DNA of 64,000 bases from Candidatus Obscuribacterales bacterium (lineage in GTDB: Bacteria; Cyanobacteriota; Vampirovibrionia; Obscuribacterales; Obscuribacteraceae), in contig JACKCM010000003.1 of the NCBI GenBank assembly GCA_020634035.1, forward strand, positions 682,001-746,000, in the 5' to 3' direction. A program made the position numbers and the translations under genes. A model generated the notes under the pieces. The model saw only the letters and a program-made list of their open reading frames with translations. It was not told the DNA's origin and did not search any database. The number at the start of each line of letters is the position of its first letter. Position 1 is the stretch's first letter. Of this stretch, positions 1 through 9,253 are shown one piece after another.

Positions 1-1332
1 GAGATTGACCTTATCGCACTCATGCTCGACCCGGACCTGAGCGAAACAGATAACTTCGCCTCGGTAGAGAGGCTGCACAATCATTATCCCGGAGTGCCCA
101 TCGTAGTACTGGTCGACAATGACGACCGCAGCCTGGCTATAGAGAGCCTTCGCCACGGCGCTCAGGACTATCTAGCCTTCGACGGTCTGCCTTTCGATGA
201 GTTGATTGAACGAGTTTTGCAATATTCGCTAGAGCGAAAACGTGCCGACCAGGTCAATCACCTGGCGCTCAAACTGGAAAAAGCGACGATTCGCTCCATT
301 CTGGAACATTCACCCATGGTCATGATCAGGCTGGATAATCGCTGTCGGATTCTAGATTGCAATCAATCATTCGAAAAAGCTCTGGGTCTGCCCAAAGAAG
401 AGATTAAACGCAAATTTCTCTTCGACCTGGTCAAAGAGCTGGACCTCGAAGGAATACGTGCGATAGTGAGCCAGGGCGATAACTTCAAAGCCCGAATAAA
501 GCTGCAGAGTTTGAAAAATTCAAAATATGACGCCACCTTCTGGGATGTCTCAGGCTGGCCGGTTATGCGCTCTATCGCCGAGGTGCACGAAGGCATAATC
601 ACCGCCACCGACGTGACCAGAGAAGCTTATCTAGAGATGGAACGGGACGAGTTTGTGGCAGCCCTGGCCCATGACCTGCGCAATCCTGTATCTGGACAAA
701 TTCTGGTGCTCAACGCTCTGGCAAAAGAGAGCGAAGAGACTTTGCCAGAATCACTCTCCAGCGCCTTCGAAAAACTGCACCAGAGCTCAAAAGAGACCAT
801 GTGGCTGCTCAATAATCTGCTCGATCTCTATCAGTCCGGCACGGTCATGAACGACCGAGAGCCTGAAGCAACCGATCTAAATGAAGTTATCAAAGAACAA
901 ATTGCCCAGGTCAGCCTCTTCGCCTCGGTGCTGGGTAAGCATATAGAAGCGAATCTAGCCGAGCTTCCCTCGGTGATGGTGGACGAAATTTCTCTGCATC
1001 GACTCTTCTCGAATCTGCTGCATAACGCCATTCGCTTTGCCCCTCCTGATACCACCATCAATATCACCTCTGCCATAAAACAAGAAAACGATACTTCTAT
1101 GGTGATGGTACAAATCAACAATTCCGGAGCGCCAATCGGAGAAGAAGAGCTGCGCTCTCTTTTTCAGCGCTTCAACCAACCGGCCTATCGCTCGCGCAAC
1201 TACCAGACCAGGGGTCTCGGTCTTTATCTTTGCCGAAAAATCGTCGAGCTTTACGATGGCTCGATAGAATGTCAGAGTGACGCTGTCAACGGCACAACCT
1301 TCACCGTCGCCTTCCCTGTGCCGTCGAATTAG
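1..1332 (+). CDS. Receiver-PAS-histidine kinase hybrid, 5' end cut by window
   Basis: The frame is open from base 1, so the gene begins upstream. What remains starts inside a response-regulator receiver domain (a DLIALMLDPDL stretch like the phospho-acceptor strand, then the HGAQDYL segment). A PAS-like domain follows (around residues 95-205 counted from the Met at 22: SILEHSPMVMIRLDNRCRIL). Next comes a HisKA dimerisation helix with the H-box LAHDLRNP, and a HATPase domain with N-box (LFSNLLHNAIRFAP) and G2 box (RGLGLYLCRKIVELYDG). No membrane segment is visible in this part, so it is probably a cytosolic sensor kinase in a phosphorelay. The input signal is unknown. Its stop is 23 bases before the next gene. 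Confidence 0.9.
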   Translation, partial: EIDLIALMLDPDLSETDNFASVERLHNHYPGVPIVVLVDNDDRSLAIESLRHGAQDYLAFDGLPFDELIERVLQYSLERKRADQVNHLALKLEKATIRSILEHSPMVMIRLDNRCRILDCNQSFEKALGLPKEEIKRKFLFDLVKELDLEGIRAIVSQGDNFKARIKLQSLKNSKYDATFWDVSGWPVMRSIAEVHEGIITATDVTREAYLEMERDEFVAALAHDLRNPVSGQILVLNALAKESEETLPESLSSAFEKLHQSSKETMWLLNNLLDLYQSGTVMNDREPEATDLNEVIKEQIAQVSLFASVLGKHIEANLAELPSVMVDEISLHRLFSNLLHNAIRFAPPDTTINITSAIKQENDTSMVMVQINNSGAPIGEEELRSLFQRFNQPAYRSRNYQTRGLGLYLCRKIVELYDGSIECQSDAVNGTTFTVAFPVPSN

Positions 1333-1355
1333 CAGATCGATTATAATAGCCAACT

Positions 1356-2057
1356 ATGTTTGGAAAAAAAGACAATCGACTGAAGTGCTCTTTCTGCGGA
1401 AAGAGCCAGGACCAGGTCAAGAAACTGATTGCCGGTCCTGGTGTCTATATTTGCGATGAATGTGTCGAGCTCTGCAACGAAATTCTCGATGAAGAAGAAA
1501 TTTTGCAAGGAAAGCCCGTCCCTCCGATCTTTCTAACCGACATTGCAGGTTTAATGAAAAGGCGTGGATTGAGCCAGGACGTAGCTAGCCAGTCATCGGC
1601 TCCAGATCGAGAGCACCGGAAACACCTCGAGAACGGCATAAAGCCCCTGGAAAAGCTGCTTGAATACTACGAGAACGACGCCCGAGAGAAAATAAACGAG
1701 GCCTATCCCGAGAATTCAGCCAGTGAAAATGAAGTACTTATCGCTGACGACCAGGACGAAGATCTATATAGAGCATTGATCACGATGAAAGCAAGACTTA
1801 TGGGCGGCGATCATCCGGATCTTGTTCCGCTTCTAGACAAGCTTTCAAGCATATATAGCAAGCGGGGCTTTTTTAACTATTCAGGAAACCTCCATGAATG
1901 GATGCTCTCTATTATCGAAGAAAAGGAGAACTTGCTTTCAAAAGATCTGGCTGTGCTCAAAAAAGAACTACTCAAGTTCTATATAAAAGATGGTCAGGCC
2001 GAAAAAGCGGACGCTTTAGTAGACGAGCTTCTCAAAGACGAAGAACCAGAAAAGTAG
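1356..2057 (+). CDS. Orphan ClpX-type zinc-binding domain joined to TPR-like helices
   Basis: Residues 8-45 match the N-terminal zinc-binding domain of ClpX: C11-x2-C14 and C33-x2-C36, with the typical CSFCGKSQ and YICDECVELC segments. The AAA+ ATPase that normally follows is missing. The rest (about residues 120-230) is helical, with a GDHPDL...LSSIYSKRG pattern as in kinesin-light-chain-like TPRs. In ClpX this domain dimerises and binds adaptors and substrates. A free copy could act as an adaptor or a decoy for ClpXP, but that is inference. Start chosen at the ATG that puts the zinc domain at the N-terminus; a TATAAT-like hexamer lies just upstream (1342-1347). 233 residues. Confidence 0.85.
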   Translation: MFGKKDNRLKCSFCGKSQDQVKKLIAGPGVYICDECVELCNEILDEEEILQGKPVPPIFLTDIAGLMKRRGLSQDVASQSSAPDREHRKHLENGIKPLEKLLEYYENDAREKINEAYPENSASENEVLIADDQDEDLYRALITMKARLMGGDHPDLVPLLDKLSSIYSKRGFFNYSGNLHEWMLSIIEEKENLLSKDLAVLKKELLKFYIKDGQAEKADALVDELLKDEEPEK

Positions 2058-2069
2058 AAACTGTACTGC

Positions 2070-3005
2070 CTAGACTTTTTTCGGGTGACCTTTTTTGCGC
2101 CGTATAAGAAAGAAAAGCGCAACCGGAACAGCGAAACTGGATACGACAATTACCAACCCAATTAAAAAACACAAAAGCTTTACTGAAAAGCCTATCTCGG
2201 CGATGGAGCCGGCAAGTTTGTCGACTTTGCCTTCGAGCTTATCTACCGAGACCGAGAGTTTATCTATCGGTTGAGAAAGTCCTTCCAGGGGCTTGCGCAC
2301 TCCACCAAGCTCGCCATTGAGCCCTTTGAGCTGGGTGTCGATATTACCCAGCGGCTGACGCAAATCGGTAGTAGATCTGGACAGCACCTTCAGTGGTGCG
2401 TTCAAAGCTTCAGTAGAATGGCTGAGGCTCGAAACCGCCGGCTTGATCTGACCGATACTGGAACCAACCGAACTGATAGGAGCCTTTAAATTGGTGATAG
2501 GCGCTTTCAGATCACCAATAGGCGCTTCCAGACTGGTGATTGGTCGTTCTAAATTAGTTATAGGTTTTTCGAGTTTTTCTATGGGTTGCTTCAGGTCTCT
2601 AATCGGCTGACCGAGACTGGCTATAGGCTTCTGTAAGGTGTTCAAGGGCTTGCTGATATCTTTGAGCGGCTCGCTCAAATCATTCAGTTGTGGCGGCAAT
2701 TTATTAATCGGCTTCTGCAATTCGCCGATGCGCTTTTCCAGTTCTCTGATACTGGCACTGATACCAAGAGCGGGACTTTCTATAGTTTTCACAGTACGCT
2801 TAAAAAGAAAACGCCCGACCTTTTCAGGCTCTACAATTGAATCAACCAGATCCTTTTCGACCTTCTCTTCATCCGATTCTCTTGTCCCCGATTTGGGTTT
2901 TGCCTTCTTCCATCCCCAGGCTCCAGCATCTTCTACCGAAGCAAAAAGCAACGGCAATAGAATTGCTGGAATAAGAAGCCTGTTTAAGGAAGACCTTTTC
3001 AACAC
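2070..3005 (-). CDS. Membrane protein of 26 proline-containing heptads (LxxPIxx)
   Basis: Unrecognised family. From a GTG at 3005 the protein begins with a basic N-terminus and a hydrophobic signal-like stretch ending near DAGA. It then has an uncharged-to-basic region and 26 back-to-back seven-residue units coded by about 2175-2720 (examples LQKPINK, LKQPIEK, LEKPITN, LEAPIGD). Each has a hydrophobic residue at positions 1 and 5, and about 15 of 26 have Pro at position 4. A strong C-terminal membrane helix and a basic tail (RRKKGHPKK) follow. The GTG start is preferred because AAGG sits five bases upstream and places the signal peptide at the N-terminus; an in-frame ATG at 3068 would add 21 residues without such a site. 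It converges with the preceding gene. Confidence 0.75.
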   Translation of the reverse strand: MLKRSSLNRLLIPAILLPLLFASVEDAGAWGWKKAKPKSGTRESDEEKVEKDLVDSIVEPEKVGRFLFKRTVKTIESPALGISASIRELEKRIGELQKPINKLPPQLNDLSEPLKDISKPLNTLQKPIASLGQPIRDLKQPIEKLEKPITNLERPITSLEAPIGDLKAPITNLKAPISSVGSSIGQIKPAVSSLSHSTEALNAPLKVLSRSTTDLRQPLGNIDTQLKGLNGELGGVRKPLEGLSQPIDKLSVSVDKLEGKVDKLAGSIAEIGFSVKLLCFLIGLVIVVSSFAVPVALFFLIRRKKGHPKKV

Positions 3006-3175
3006 AGTCACCTTGCAAAAATGGAAAACAGCTCTATGAGCGAGGTTTCTCATAGGCCCTGGCGCCACTTGTCAAGCATCGGGGCTACAATAAGCTATTT
3101 TCGTTTTACACCACCTGATTCATGGCTAAACCTAAATCCATATATGCGGTACATATAGTTCCGATAAATAGGCGA

Positions 3176-4261
3176 TTAACCAGGAGCAGGTTTTGCTTCC
3201 ACCAGGCCGGTCGGTCCGTCGGTCGGCACCACTCCTAGATATTCGAATCCTGTCTTGGCCAGAAGATCGGCGAATTCTGCCTCAGTCCTTTCACGACCGC
3301 CCAGGATAATCATCATGTTGAGGTCAAGCCAATACGGAAATGTAGATCTGAGGCCGCTTTGCGAAGGCGAAGCGGAATCAGAATCTGAATCTGCGGTATT
3401 GCCAGACTCTGGAATTGAGCCAGGCAGAACTGCGTCAGAAATAAGCAGCCTGCCATGATCAGGAATGACCGCCCGAATGTTCTTTAAGATCTCGAGACAG
3501 GCATCATCAGCCCAGTCATGAATGATATGTTTCATCACATACAGATCACCGCCACCAGGGGCGGTTTCAAGAAAGCTGCCCGGTATAAGCTCTATGCGCT
3601 CTTTGAGATCGTCGTCAATCTCGGCTGAATCAAGCACCTGAGGCAAGTCAAAAAGAATGCCTTTCAGATGCGGATACTCTCTCAAAACAGTCTGCAGCAA
3701 AATACCCTGACCGCCACCGACGTCCACCACGGTGGTAAACTGGCTGAAATCATATTTCGAGGCGATGGTTTTCGATGCGCGCTTCGAAGTATCTGTCATA
3801 GCACGGTTGAATCGCGCCTGCTGGTCAGAATTCTCTGCTATGTAGTCCCAGAAAGATTTGCCGAAAACCTGCTTAGAGACGGGCTCTCCGCTGACCACCG
3901 CATCATAGGCGCTGCCCCAGGGCAGCCAGTGCGAAGGGTCGCCGACCATGGCGATCATGGCACCTGCACCCCCCTCTCCGTCAGAACGCAAGAGTTGACC
4001 TAGATCAGTCAATCTATATGTGCCATTTTCCAGACACTCCACCACATCCACCGAGGTCAATGCCCGCAGCAGCCGCTCGACCGAATCGGCATCAGCGCCC
4101 ACTTCTGCCGCCAGCAAGGCGCCAGGCTTGGCCTCATCTTTCAAAACATCGGGGATAGCCAGCCTGACAAACACGGCAAGCGCCTGGACAGCCCAGGCTC
4201 CGAGCATCAAGTCGGTTAATCTGCTGCGAGCATCCATTTTGCCTGTGCTATCTCCTGCCAA
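3176..4261 (-). CDS. SAM-dependent O-methyltransferase, family 2 (small-molecule)
   Basis: 361 residues with the two-part layout of plant-type and antibiotic O-methyltransferases. An N-terminal winged-helix dimerisation domain (about 1-110, VQALAVFVRLAIPDVL...LLAAEVGAD) is followed by a Rossmann methyltransferase domain with the SAM motif VVDVGGGQGILLQ, acidic strand GILFDLPQV, and the catalytic-His region YVMKHIIHDWADD. Relatives methylate hydroxyl groups of phenolic, polyketide or carotenoid-type substrates. The substrate here is unknown, and no biosynthetic genes lie beside it. The stretch near the C-terminus (about 295-315, rich in S/D/E) is a low-complexity insert. A second in-frame Met (MDARSRL) eight codons in is an alternative start. 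Confidence 0.88.
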   Translation of the reverse strand: MAGDSTGKMDARSRLTDLMLGAWAVQALAVFVRLAIPDVLKDEAKPGALLAAEVGADADSVERLLRALTSVDVVECLENGTYRLTDLGQLLRSDGEGGAGAMIAMVGDPSHWLPWGSAYDAVVSGEPVSKQVFGKSFWDYIAENSDQQARFNRAMTDTSKRASKTIASKYDFSQFTTVVDVGGGQGILLQTVLREYPHLKGILFDLPQVLDSAEIDDDLKERIELIPGSFLETAPGGGDLYVMKHIIHDWADDACLEILKNIRAVIPDHGRLLISDAVLPGSIPESGNTADSDSDSASPSQSGLRSTFPYWLDLNMMIILGGRERTEAEFADLLAKTGFEYLGVVPTDGPTGLVEAKPAPG

Positions 4262-4279
4262 TTCTGTGTATTCCTTATT

Positions 4280-4819
4280 TCAGTCCGATCTTGAAACAGC
4301 CTCCGACGCCCCGGTCAAATCGACCACGATGGCCTCGCAAGCTTTTATCAAATCCTCGGGGCGGATCATTATCTCTTGACCCCAGGAGCCTGTGCCGACT
4401 CCAAGCACTGCTTCATCCAGCAAACTGGCCTCGATAAAAGTGCGGAAGCCCGGGGGCTGCCAGTGTACTGGCGGAATCGAGCCAATCACATAGCCTGTCA
4501 GCTCTTTGACTTTCTCTGGCTCAGCCAGTTTAATGTTGCGCGAACCAAGCGCCTTTTTCAAACGCCCGGAGACAGCATTCTGATCTCCGCCTAACATAAC
4601 CAGCACATACTCTTCTTTGTCGGTTTTGAAAATCAGTGTCTTGACGGCCTGGCGCTCAGAAAACCCCAGAGCATGGGCGACATTGGCAGCACCCTTCTCT
4701 GTCGTCTCGGGAAAAGTCCGCTTTTCATAAGGAATTCCCTTTTCGTCAAGAAATTTATGACTGGGTAAAAGACCCTGACAAGCCTCAGAAGAGCGGCCGT
4801 TCTGGTCGGAAGATGGCAT
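4280..4819 (-). CDS. YbaK/EbsC-family aminoacyl-tRNA deacylase
   Basis: YbaK/ProX-like editing domain over nearly the whole protein. It has the substrate-facing segment ...GAANVAHALGFSERQAVKTLIFK, the K-rich strand, GGDQNAVSGRLKKALG, the family ELTGYVIGSIPP motif, and the terminal EIMIRPEDL. Family members hydrolyse mischarged aminoacyl-tRNA in trans (for example Cys-tRNAPro or Ala-tRNAPro). The exact specificity cannot be read, so no symbol is given. The start at 4819 has GGCGAGG at a normal distance; an ATG at 4852 would add 11 residues and has no ribosome site. Its stop is 18 bases from the methyltransferase start on the same strand, so the two may be co-transcribed. Confidence 0.88.
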   Translation of the reverse strand: MPSSDQNGRSSEACQGLLPSHKFLDEKGIPYEKRTFPETTEKGAANVAHALGFSERQAVKTLIFKTDKEEYVLVMLGGDQNAVSGRLKKALGSRNIKLAEPEKVKELTGYVIGSIPPVHWQPPGFRTFIEASLLDEAVLGVGTGSWGQEIMIRPEDLIKACEAIVVDLTGASEAVSRSD

Positions 4820-4953
4820 AGGACCTCGCCTTTTCAGTCGGTGAAATTGCAAGTTTAGCGCAGATTCAGTTTCAATGGACTAAAATAAGCCTTTGTCGAA
4901 AATAACGGCACATCCACAGAATCTAGTTCCAGTACCAAGCAAGAATTTCAGTC

Positions 4954-7383
4954 ATGAAAAAATCAGCCATCAAAAAACTCGCTCTCACTCTCTCGACCAT
5001 CTCCGTGCTCAGCCTGGGCGCGCCGGGCTATGCCCAGGCCAATCTGGTCAAACAGCTGTACAGTGCCGGTCTTCAAGAGTATGAACTGGGCGATTACAGG
5101 TCGGCCTTGAAGAAACTGACCCGGGCGATGGAGCTTGGCAAAGATCTGAAGTTCAATGACTTCGAGATATCCCAGGGTTATCTCACCCTGGCTGAAACCC
5201 TTAGGTCCCTTGGCAAGTACAAAGATGCAGAGAAGTATTTCAATCTCTCTGAAGAACACGCCCTTAAATCGGGACTGCGCAAAAACATCACCCTGAGCCG
5301 GGTCTATAACAATATGGGGGTGCTCTATTTCGAAAACTCCCAGTATCCCCAGGCAGAACAAGCCTGGCTGAAATCTGAGAAAATCAGCGGCAACTTTCGC
5401 TATCTGCCGATAAACAACCTGGCAAGACTCTATTTGAACTGGGGCAAGTTCAAAGAAGCAGAAGAGTACATGCAGAAAGCCGACAAACTTGCCCATGGTC
5501 GTGGTGCCACAAAAACCATCAGCGCTCCCTATTATTATTTCAACAAAGCCACCTATGAACAGTTAAAAGGCGACTATGCCGCCGCCGAAAAAGACTATGA
5601 CAAAGCCATAGAAGGCATTCAAAAACTGGTGGCAAAGACCCACCTCTATTACACGATAGTTCTTTCGGGCAAGGCAGATCTCTATGTCAGCCAGAGCCGA
5701 TTCGAAGACGCGGAAAAGGCCATTCGCACCATACTCGAAACCAGAAAGAAACACATGGGAGAAGAAAACCCCCAGACAGCTCAGGCTATGGTTCTACTGG
5801 CCAATGTCCTGGCTGATCAAGGCAAATATGCCGAAGCCAGGCAATATGCGGCGCGAGCCATTGAAGTAAACAACATTATTTTCGAAGGCAAAGAGAACCT
5901 TTTTGTCGCCAATGCAAGACACTCGCTCGGCAATATCAAACGCCAGGAAGGGCGCTACGATGAAGCAGCTCAGCTTCTTAGAGAGGCGCTCTCTATGGAA
6001 GAGAGCGTTCTAGGTGCTGATCACTTGAATGTGGCCAGAACCAAACGAGATCTGGCAAGAGTCTATTTAGATCAAAACAATTATCCGGAAGCAGAAAAAC
6101 TCTTGCTTGCCTCGGCAAGCATAACCGAAGCCCATACCGGACCGGATCACCCGGAGAGAGCGAGAAGCCAGCGTGACCTGGGCAATCTCTATTTGAGAGA
6201 AGGTCTCTATGACAAGGCAGAAGGATACTTCTTGCAAGCTCTCACCCTGGCAAGAGGTGCCCTGGGCGAGAACAATCAAGTCACCGCCGACAGTGCAAGA
6301 GACCTGGGTGAGCTTTACAGCAAAAAAGAAAACTACGAAAAAGCGGTGCAGTATCTAACCACTGCCCAGAATATAGACAAAGCTGTTTTCGGGGAGAACG
6401 CTCCTCAAGTTGCCGCCGATCTGATGGCACTCGCCACCGCCTATGATGCGCTTGGCCAGGGCGGTAGAGCCACCCCTTTAATTGAGCAGGCACAACAGAT
6501 CAAGCAAAAGCTCGACGGCGGAGCCGTGGTCACCAAGCCCGAATTGCAGATACCGGTCGCCTTCACCCCCCTGGCCAACCAGCCCATTCAAAACAAATGG
6601 GCTCTGGCTATTGGAATAAGCAATTTCAAAGACCAAAGTATCAATCTTAAATTTGCCGCCAAGGATGCGACAGACTTCAGCAACTTCCTTGTCGAGAAAG
6701 GCAATTTCAAAAAAGACCATGTGAAGCTGCTCACCGACGAGAAAGCCACCCGCCAGAACATCATCGACAACCTCGGAGACAAATGGCTGGGCAAGCTCGC
6801 ACATAAAAACGACCTGATTGTCGTGTATGTATCGAGCCACGGCAGCCGCTCCCAGGAAGACGCCGGTGGTGTCAATTTCCTGGTTGCCCATGACACCGAC
6901 AAGAACAGTCTTCTAGCCACCGGCATCCCCATGCAATGGCTAACCAAGATGATCAAGGAGCAGGTCAAATCGGACCGCGTGGTGCTCATCCTCGATGTCT
7001 GCCACTCTGGCGCTGCTGCCCAGGGAGGCAAAGCGCTGCATCGAATCATAGGCATGGACCCGAGCCAGATGAAAATAGGAAGCGGTCAGATGGTGCTCTG
7101 TTCTTCGAGGGCAGAGCAAGTCTCGTGGGAATCGAAAAAATACGAGAACAGTGTCTTTACCCGCAGACTTATAGAAGCGCTTCAAGTCGAAAAAGAGAAA
7201 ACAACCCTCTTGCAGGCTTACAAAAGGCTCAAGGTCCTGGTAGAGTCAGAGGTGCTGCGAGACCGCTCTAACCTCCAGACACCAGTGCTCTGGAACAAAG
7301 ACTGGCAGGGTGCCGACCCTGTGATCTCTGTCGAAACAGCGGCTCCGGTCTCTTCGAGCTCCAGTTCGACATCGACTAATTAG
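4954..7383 (+). CDS. Secreted TPR protein with C-terminal caspase-like (C14) peptidase
   Basis: 809 residues. A signal peptide (residues 1-29, ending GYAQA) precedes about a dozen TPR units (30-520), many with the kinesin-light-chain signature GxxHxxxA...LA..Y...G.Y.EA. A caspase-fold domain (about 548-780) follows: strand KWALAIGISNF, SSHGSR with His629, and LDVCHSGA with Cys683, the catalytic dyad of clan CD. The tail is a Ser/Thr-rich run. Bacterial relatives are orthocaspases/metacaspases. The signal peptide puts this one outside the cytoplasm, where the TPRs could recruit a substrate. Its stop overlaps the stop of the convergent rhomboid gene by eight bases. Specificity is unknown. Confidence 0.92.
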   Translation: MKKSAIKKLALTLSTISVLSLGAPGYAQANLVKQLYSAGLQEYELGDYRSALKKLTRAMELGKDLKFNDFEISQGYLTLAETLRSLGKYKDAEKYFNLSEEHALKSGLRKNITLSRVYNNMGVLYFENSQYPQAEQAWLKSEKISGNFRYLPINNLARLYLNWGKFKEAEEYMQKADKLAHGRGATKTISAPYYYFNKATYEQLKGDYAAAEKDYDKAIEGIQKLVAKTHLYYTIVLSGKADLYVSQSRFEDAEKAIRTILETRKKHMGEENPQTAQAMVLLANVLADQGKYAEARQYAARAIEVNNIIFEGKENLFVANARHSLGNIKRQEGRYDEAAQLLREALSMEESVLGADHLNVARTKRDLARVYLDQNNYPEAEKLLLASASITEAHTGPDHPERARSQRDLGNLYLREGLYDKAEGYFLQALTLARGALGENNQVTADSARDLGELYSKKENYEKAVQYLTTAQNIDKAVFGENAPQVAADLMALATAYDALGQGGRATPLIEQAQQIKQKLDGGAVVTKPELQIPVAFTPLANQPIQNKWALAIGISNFKDQSINLKFAAKDATDFSNFLVEKGNFKKDHVKLLTDEKATRQNIIDNLGDKWLGKLAHKNDLIVVYVSSHGSRSQEDAGGVNFLVAHDTDKNSLLATGIPMQWLTKMIKEQVKSDRVVLILDVCHSGAAAQGGKALHRIIGMDPSQMKIGSGQMVLCSSRAEQVSWESKKYENSVFTRRLIEALQVEKEKTTLLQAYKRLKVLVESEVLRDRSNLQTPVLWNKDWQGADPVISVETAAPVSSSSSSTSTN

Positions 7384-9253
7384 ATAAATCCGGGTGCTCC
7401 AGCATCTTCAGACGAATGTTGGCAAGTTGATACTCAAAGAAGAACTTGTTTCCTTTTTCCACGACCCAGTCGTAATCTTTCTGCGCCCCTTCTATGTCAC
7501 CATCCGACTCTTTTAAAAATCCATTATATGCTCTGGCTTCCGTCAATCGGCTAAAATTACTCCCGGCATACTCCAGAACTTTTTTCTCGTCGATATCGCC
7601 AATAATATAAGCGGCAACGGGATTAGGCCAGAAATCGATAGAAGCTGTATTTCCGAGTCGATTTCGAATGGTCTGAAATGCTTTGTCATCCTTAAGTTTC
7701 TTCGCGGCCAACAATCCAACGATTACACCATAGCTATTCGCTTCCTTTTTGTCAGGGAAATTCTCAAAGAGCTCGTAGGCATTCGTAAGCGCCTCTCTAT
7801 CTCGACCAAAAATCAAAGAAGCGTAAATCCGGTTCAAGTACTCGAACTCTGAAGCAGGTTTTTTGACGGAATAAGTTCGATTGAGATCGGCAATAGCAGC
7901 CTCTCGATCTCCTAGTTGATATAAAAAATATGCTCTAAAAGTAAGCGGCTTAATTGCCTCAGGGTTGTTTTTGACAATCTTATCCAGTTCAGCAAGCGCC
8001 TTTCCACTATCACCCATATTCATGAACAACAGCGACCTATCAACCATATAATCTGTTCGCCTGGGGCTCCGCATTGCGATAAGCTTGTCGCAATCTTTCA
8101 TAGCTTTCTCGTACTCTCCAAGAGCCGAGTATGCCGTCATGCGTGTGTAAAAAACCACATCTCTGTTCTCTTTCAGCTCAATCGACCTGGTGGCGTCTAC
8201 AATGGCACTTTCAAAATCAGTAGATCTCATCTCGACAAAAGCTTTTCCAGTGTAAGCTTGCCTGAAAAGCGGGTCCTTCTCGAGTGCCTTGTTATAAAAA
8301 TCTATTGCATCGGCAAAATTATTCTCGCTTTCATAAATATCTGCTTTGAGCACATAACCTAGTGCTTGATCTGGATTTTCACTAATATAACGCTCTGCTC
8401 GACGCAATGCTCTCTCCGCCTTAATAGAAGCCTTGTCCAGCTTGGCGGCGACCAACCGGTAAGATCCATCAAAATCGAATGGGGTAGTAAGAGCGACTTT
8501 ATAGATACCAAAGATCAAAATGCCAACAATGGGAATGCCCAGAAACCGCAGACGGTACCAGAAAGAGGAACGCTCATGAAAGAAGAAGAGACCGCTTAAA
8601 AATCCGATGGCCAGTCCGCCGAAATGAGCACCATTGTCAAGCTTGGCAAAAGCACCCAGAACTACAGTCAATACCACAAACAAGAAGAAGAAGCGCACAA
8701 CCAGACGATTGAACTCAGACGGAAAACGCTTTCTTATATTGAAAAAACAGGCGAAAAGTCCACCGACGACACCGAAAATCGCCCCGGAGGCGCCGGCGGA
8801 AGTCATTGTCGGTGTAAACAGTAGACTGACACAAGAGCCTCCGAGTCCGGAGAGGAGATAAAGAATCAGATAATATCTGGTGCCATATAGTCGCTCTACA
8901 AGGCTGCCATAGTCCCAGAGCACATACATGTTGATGAGCAGATGGGCGATGCCTATATGAATGAAGCAGGAGGTAAAAATCCGCCAGTACTCACCATTAA
9001 AAGTAAGTGGTCCGAAGTTCGCCCCCCATTCTTGTAAGAGATAGGTGGAAGGCATAAAGAGCACTTCTTCGCCTGAAGCTACAGCCATAATCACAAAAAC
9101 GATTAAGTTTATGGCAATCAAAACTATAGAAGCCGGCGCCCTCTCCTGCCGCATATAGGGCTGGAGTCCGTCCAGAAGGCTGAAGCCCGCCTGGACTTTC
9201 TGAACCGGCTCCGGCGAGCCCGGGCTTTGCCTGTCTGGTCGCTCTGCTTCCAT
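7376..9253 (-). CDS. Rhomboid intramembrane serine protease fused to TPR repeats
   Basis: An N-terminal tail is followed by a rhomboid domain (about residues 45-255): WRIFTSCFIHIGIAHLLINMY, catalytic serine in GASGAIFG (Ser158 counted from the upstream GTG at 9259; two fewer from the ATG chosen here), and catalytic histidine in NGAHFGGLAIGFLSG (His212 on the same count). The C-terminal half (about 265-620) is TPR repeats (KADIYESENNFADAIDFYNKALEKDP and similar). Rhomboids cleave membrane proteins within or next to a transmembrane helix. The cytosolic TPR arm may select or scaffold substrates. The ATG at 9253 was chosen over the GTG two codons earlier. The gene converges on, and overlaps by eight bases, the secreted caspase gene. 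Confidence 0.93.
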   Translation of the reverse strand: MEAERPDRQSPGSPEPVQKVQAGFSLLDGLQPYMRQERAPASIVLIAINLIVFVIMAVASGEEVLFMPSTYLLQEWGANFGPLTFNGEYWRIFTSCFIHIGIAHLLINMYVLWDYGSLVERLYGTRYYLILYLLSGLGGSCVSLLFTPTMTSAGASGAIFGVVGGLFACFFNIRKRFPSEFNRLVVRFFFLFVVLTVVLGAFAKLDNGAHFGGLAIGFLSGLFFFHERSSFWYRLRFLGIPIVGILIFGIYKVALTTPFDFDGSYRLVAAKLDKASIKAERALRRAERYISENPDQALGYVLKADIYESENNFADAIDFYNKALEKDPLFRQAYTGKAFVEMRSTDFESAIVDATRSIELKENRDVVFYTRMTAYSALGEYEKAMKDCDKLIAMRSPRRTDYMVDRSLLFMNMGDSGKALAELDKIVKNNPEAIKPLTFRAYFLYQLGDREAAIADLNRTYSVKKPASEFEYLNRIYASLIFGRDREALTNAYELFENFPDKKEANSYGVIVGLLAAKKLKDDKAFQTIRNRLGNTASIDFWPNPVAAYIIGDIDEKKVLEYAGSNFSRLTEARAYNGFLKESDGDIEGAQKDYDWVVEKGNKFFFEYQLANIRLKMLEHPDLSN

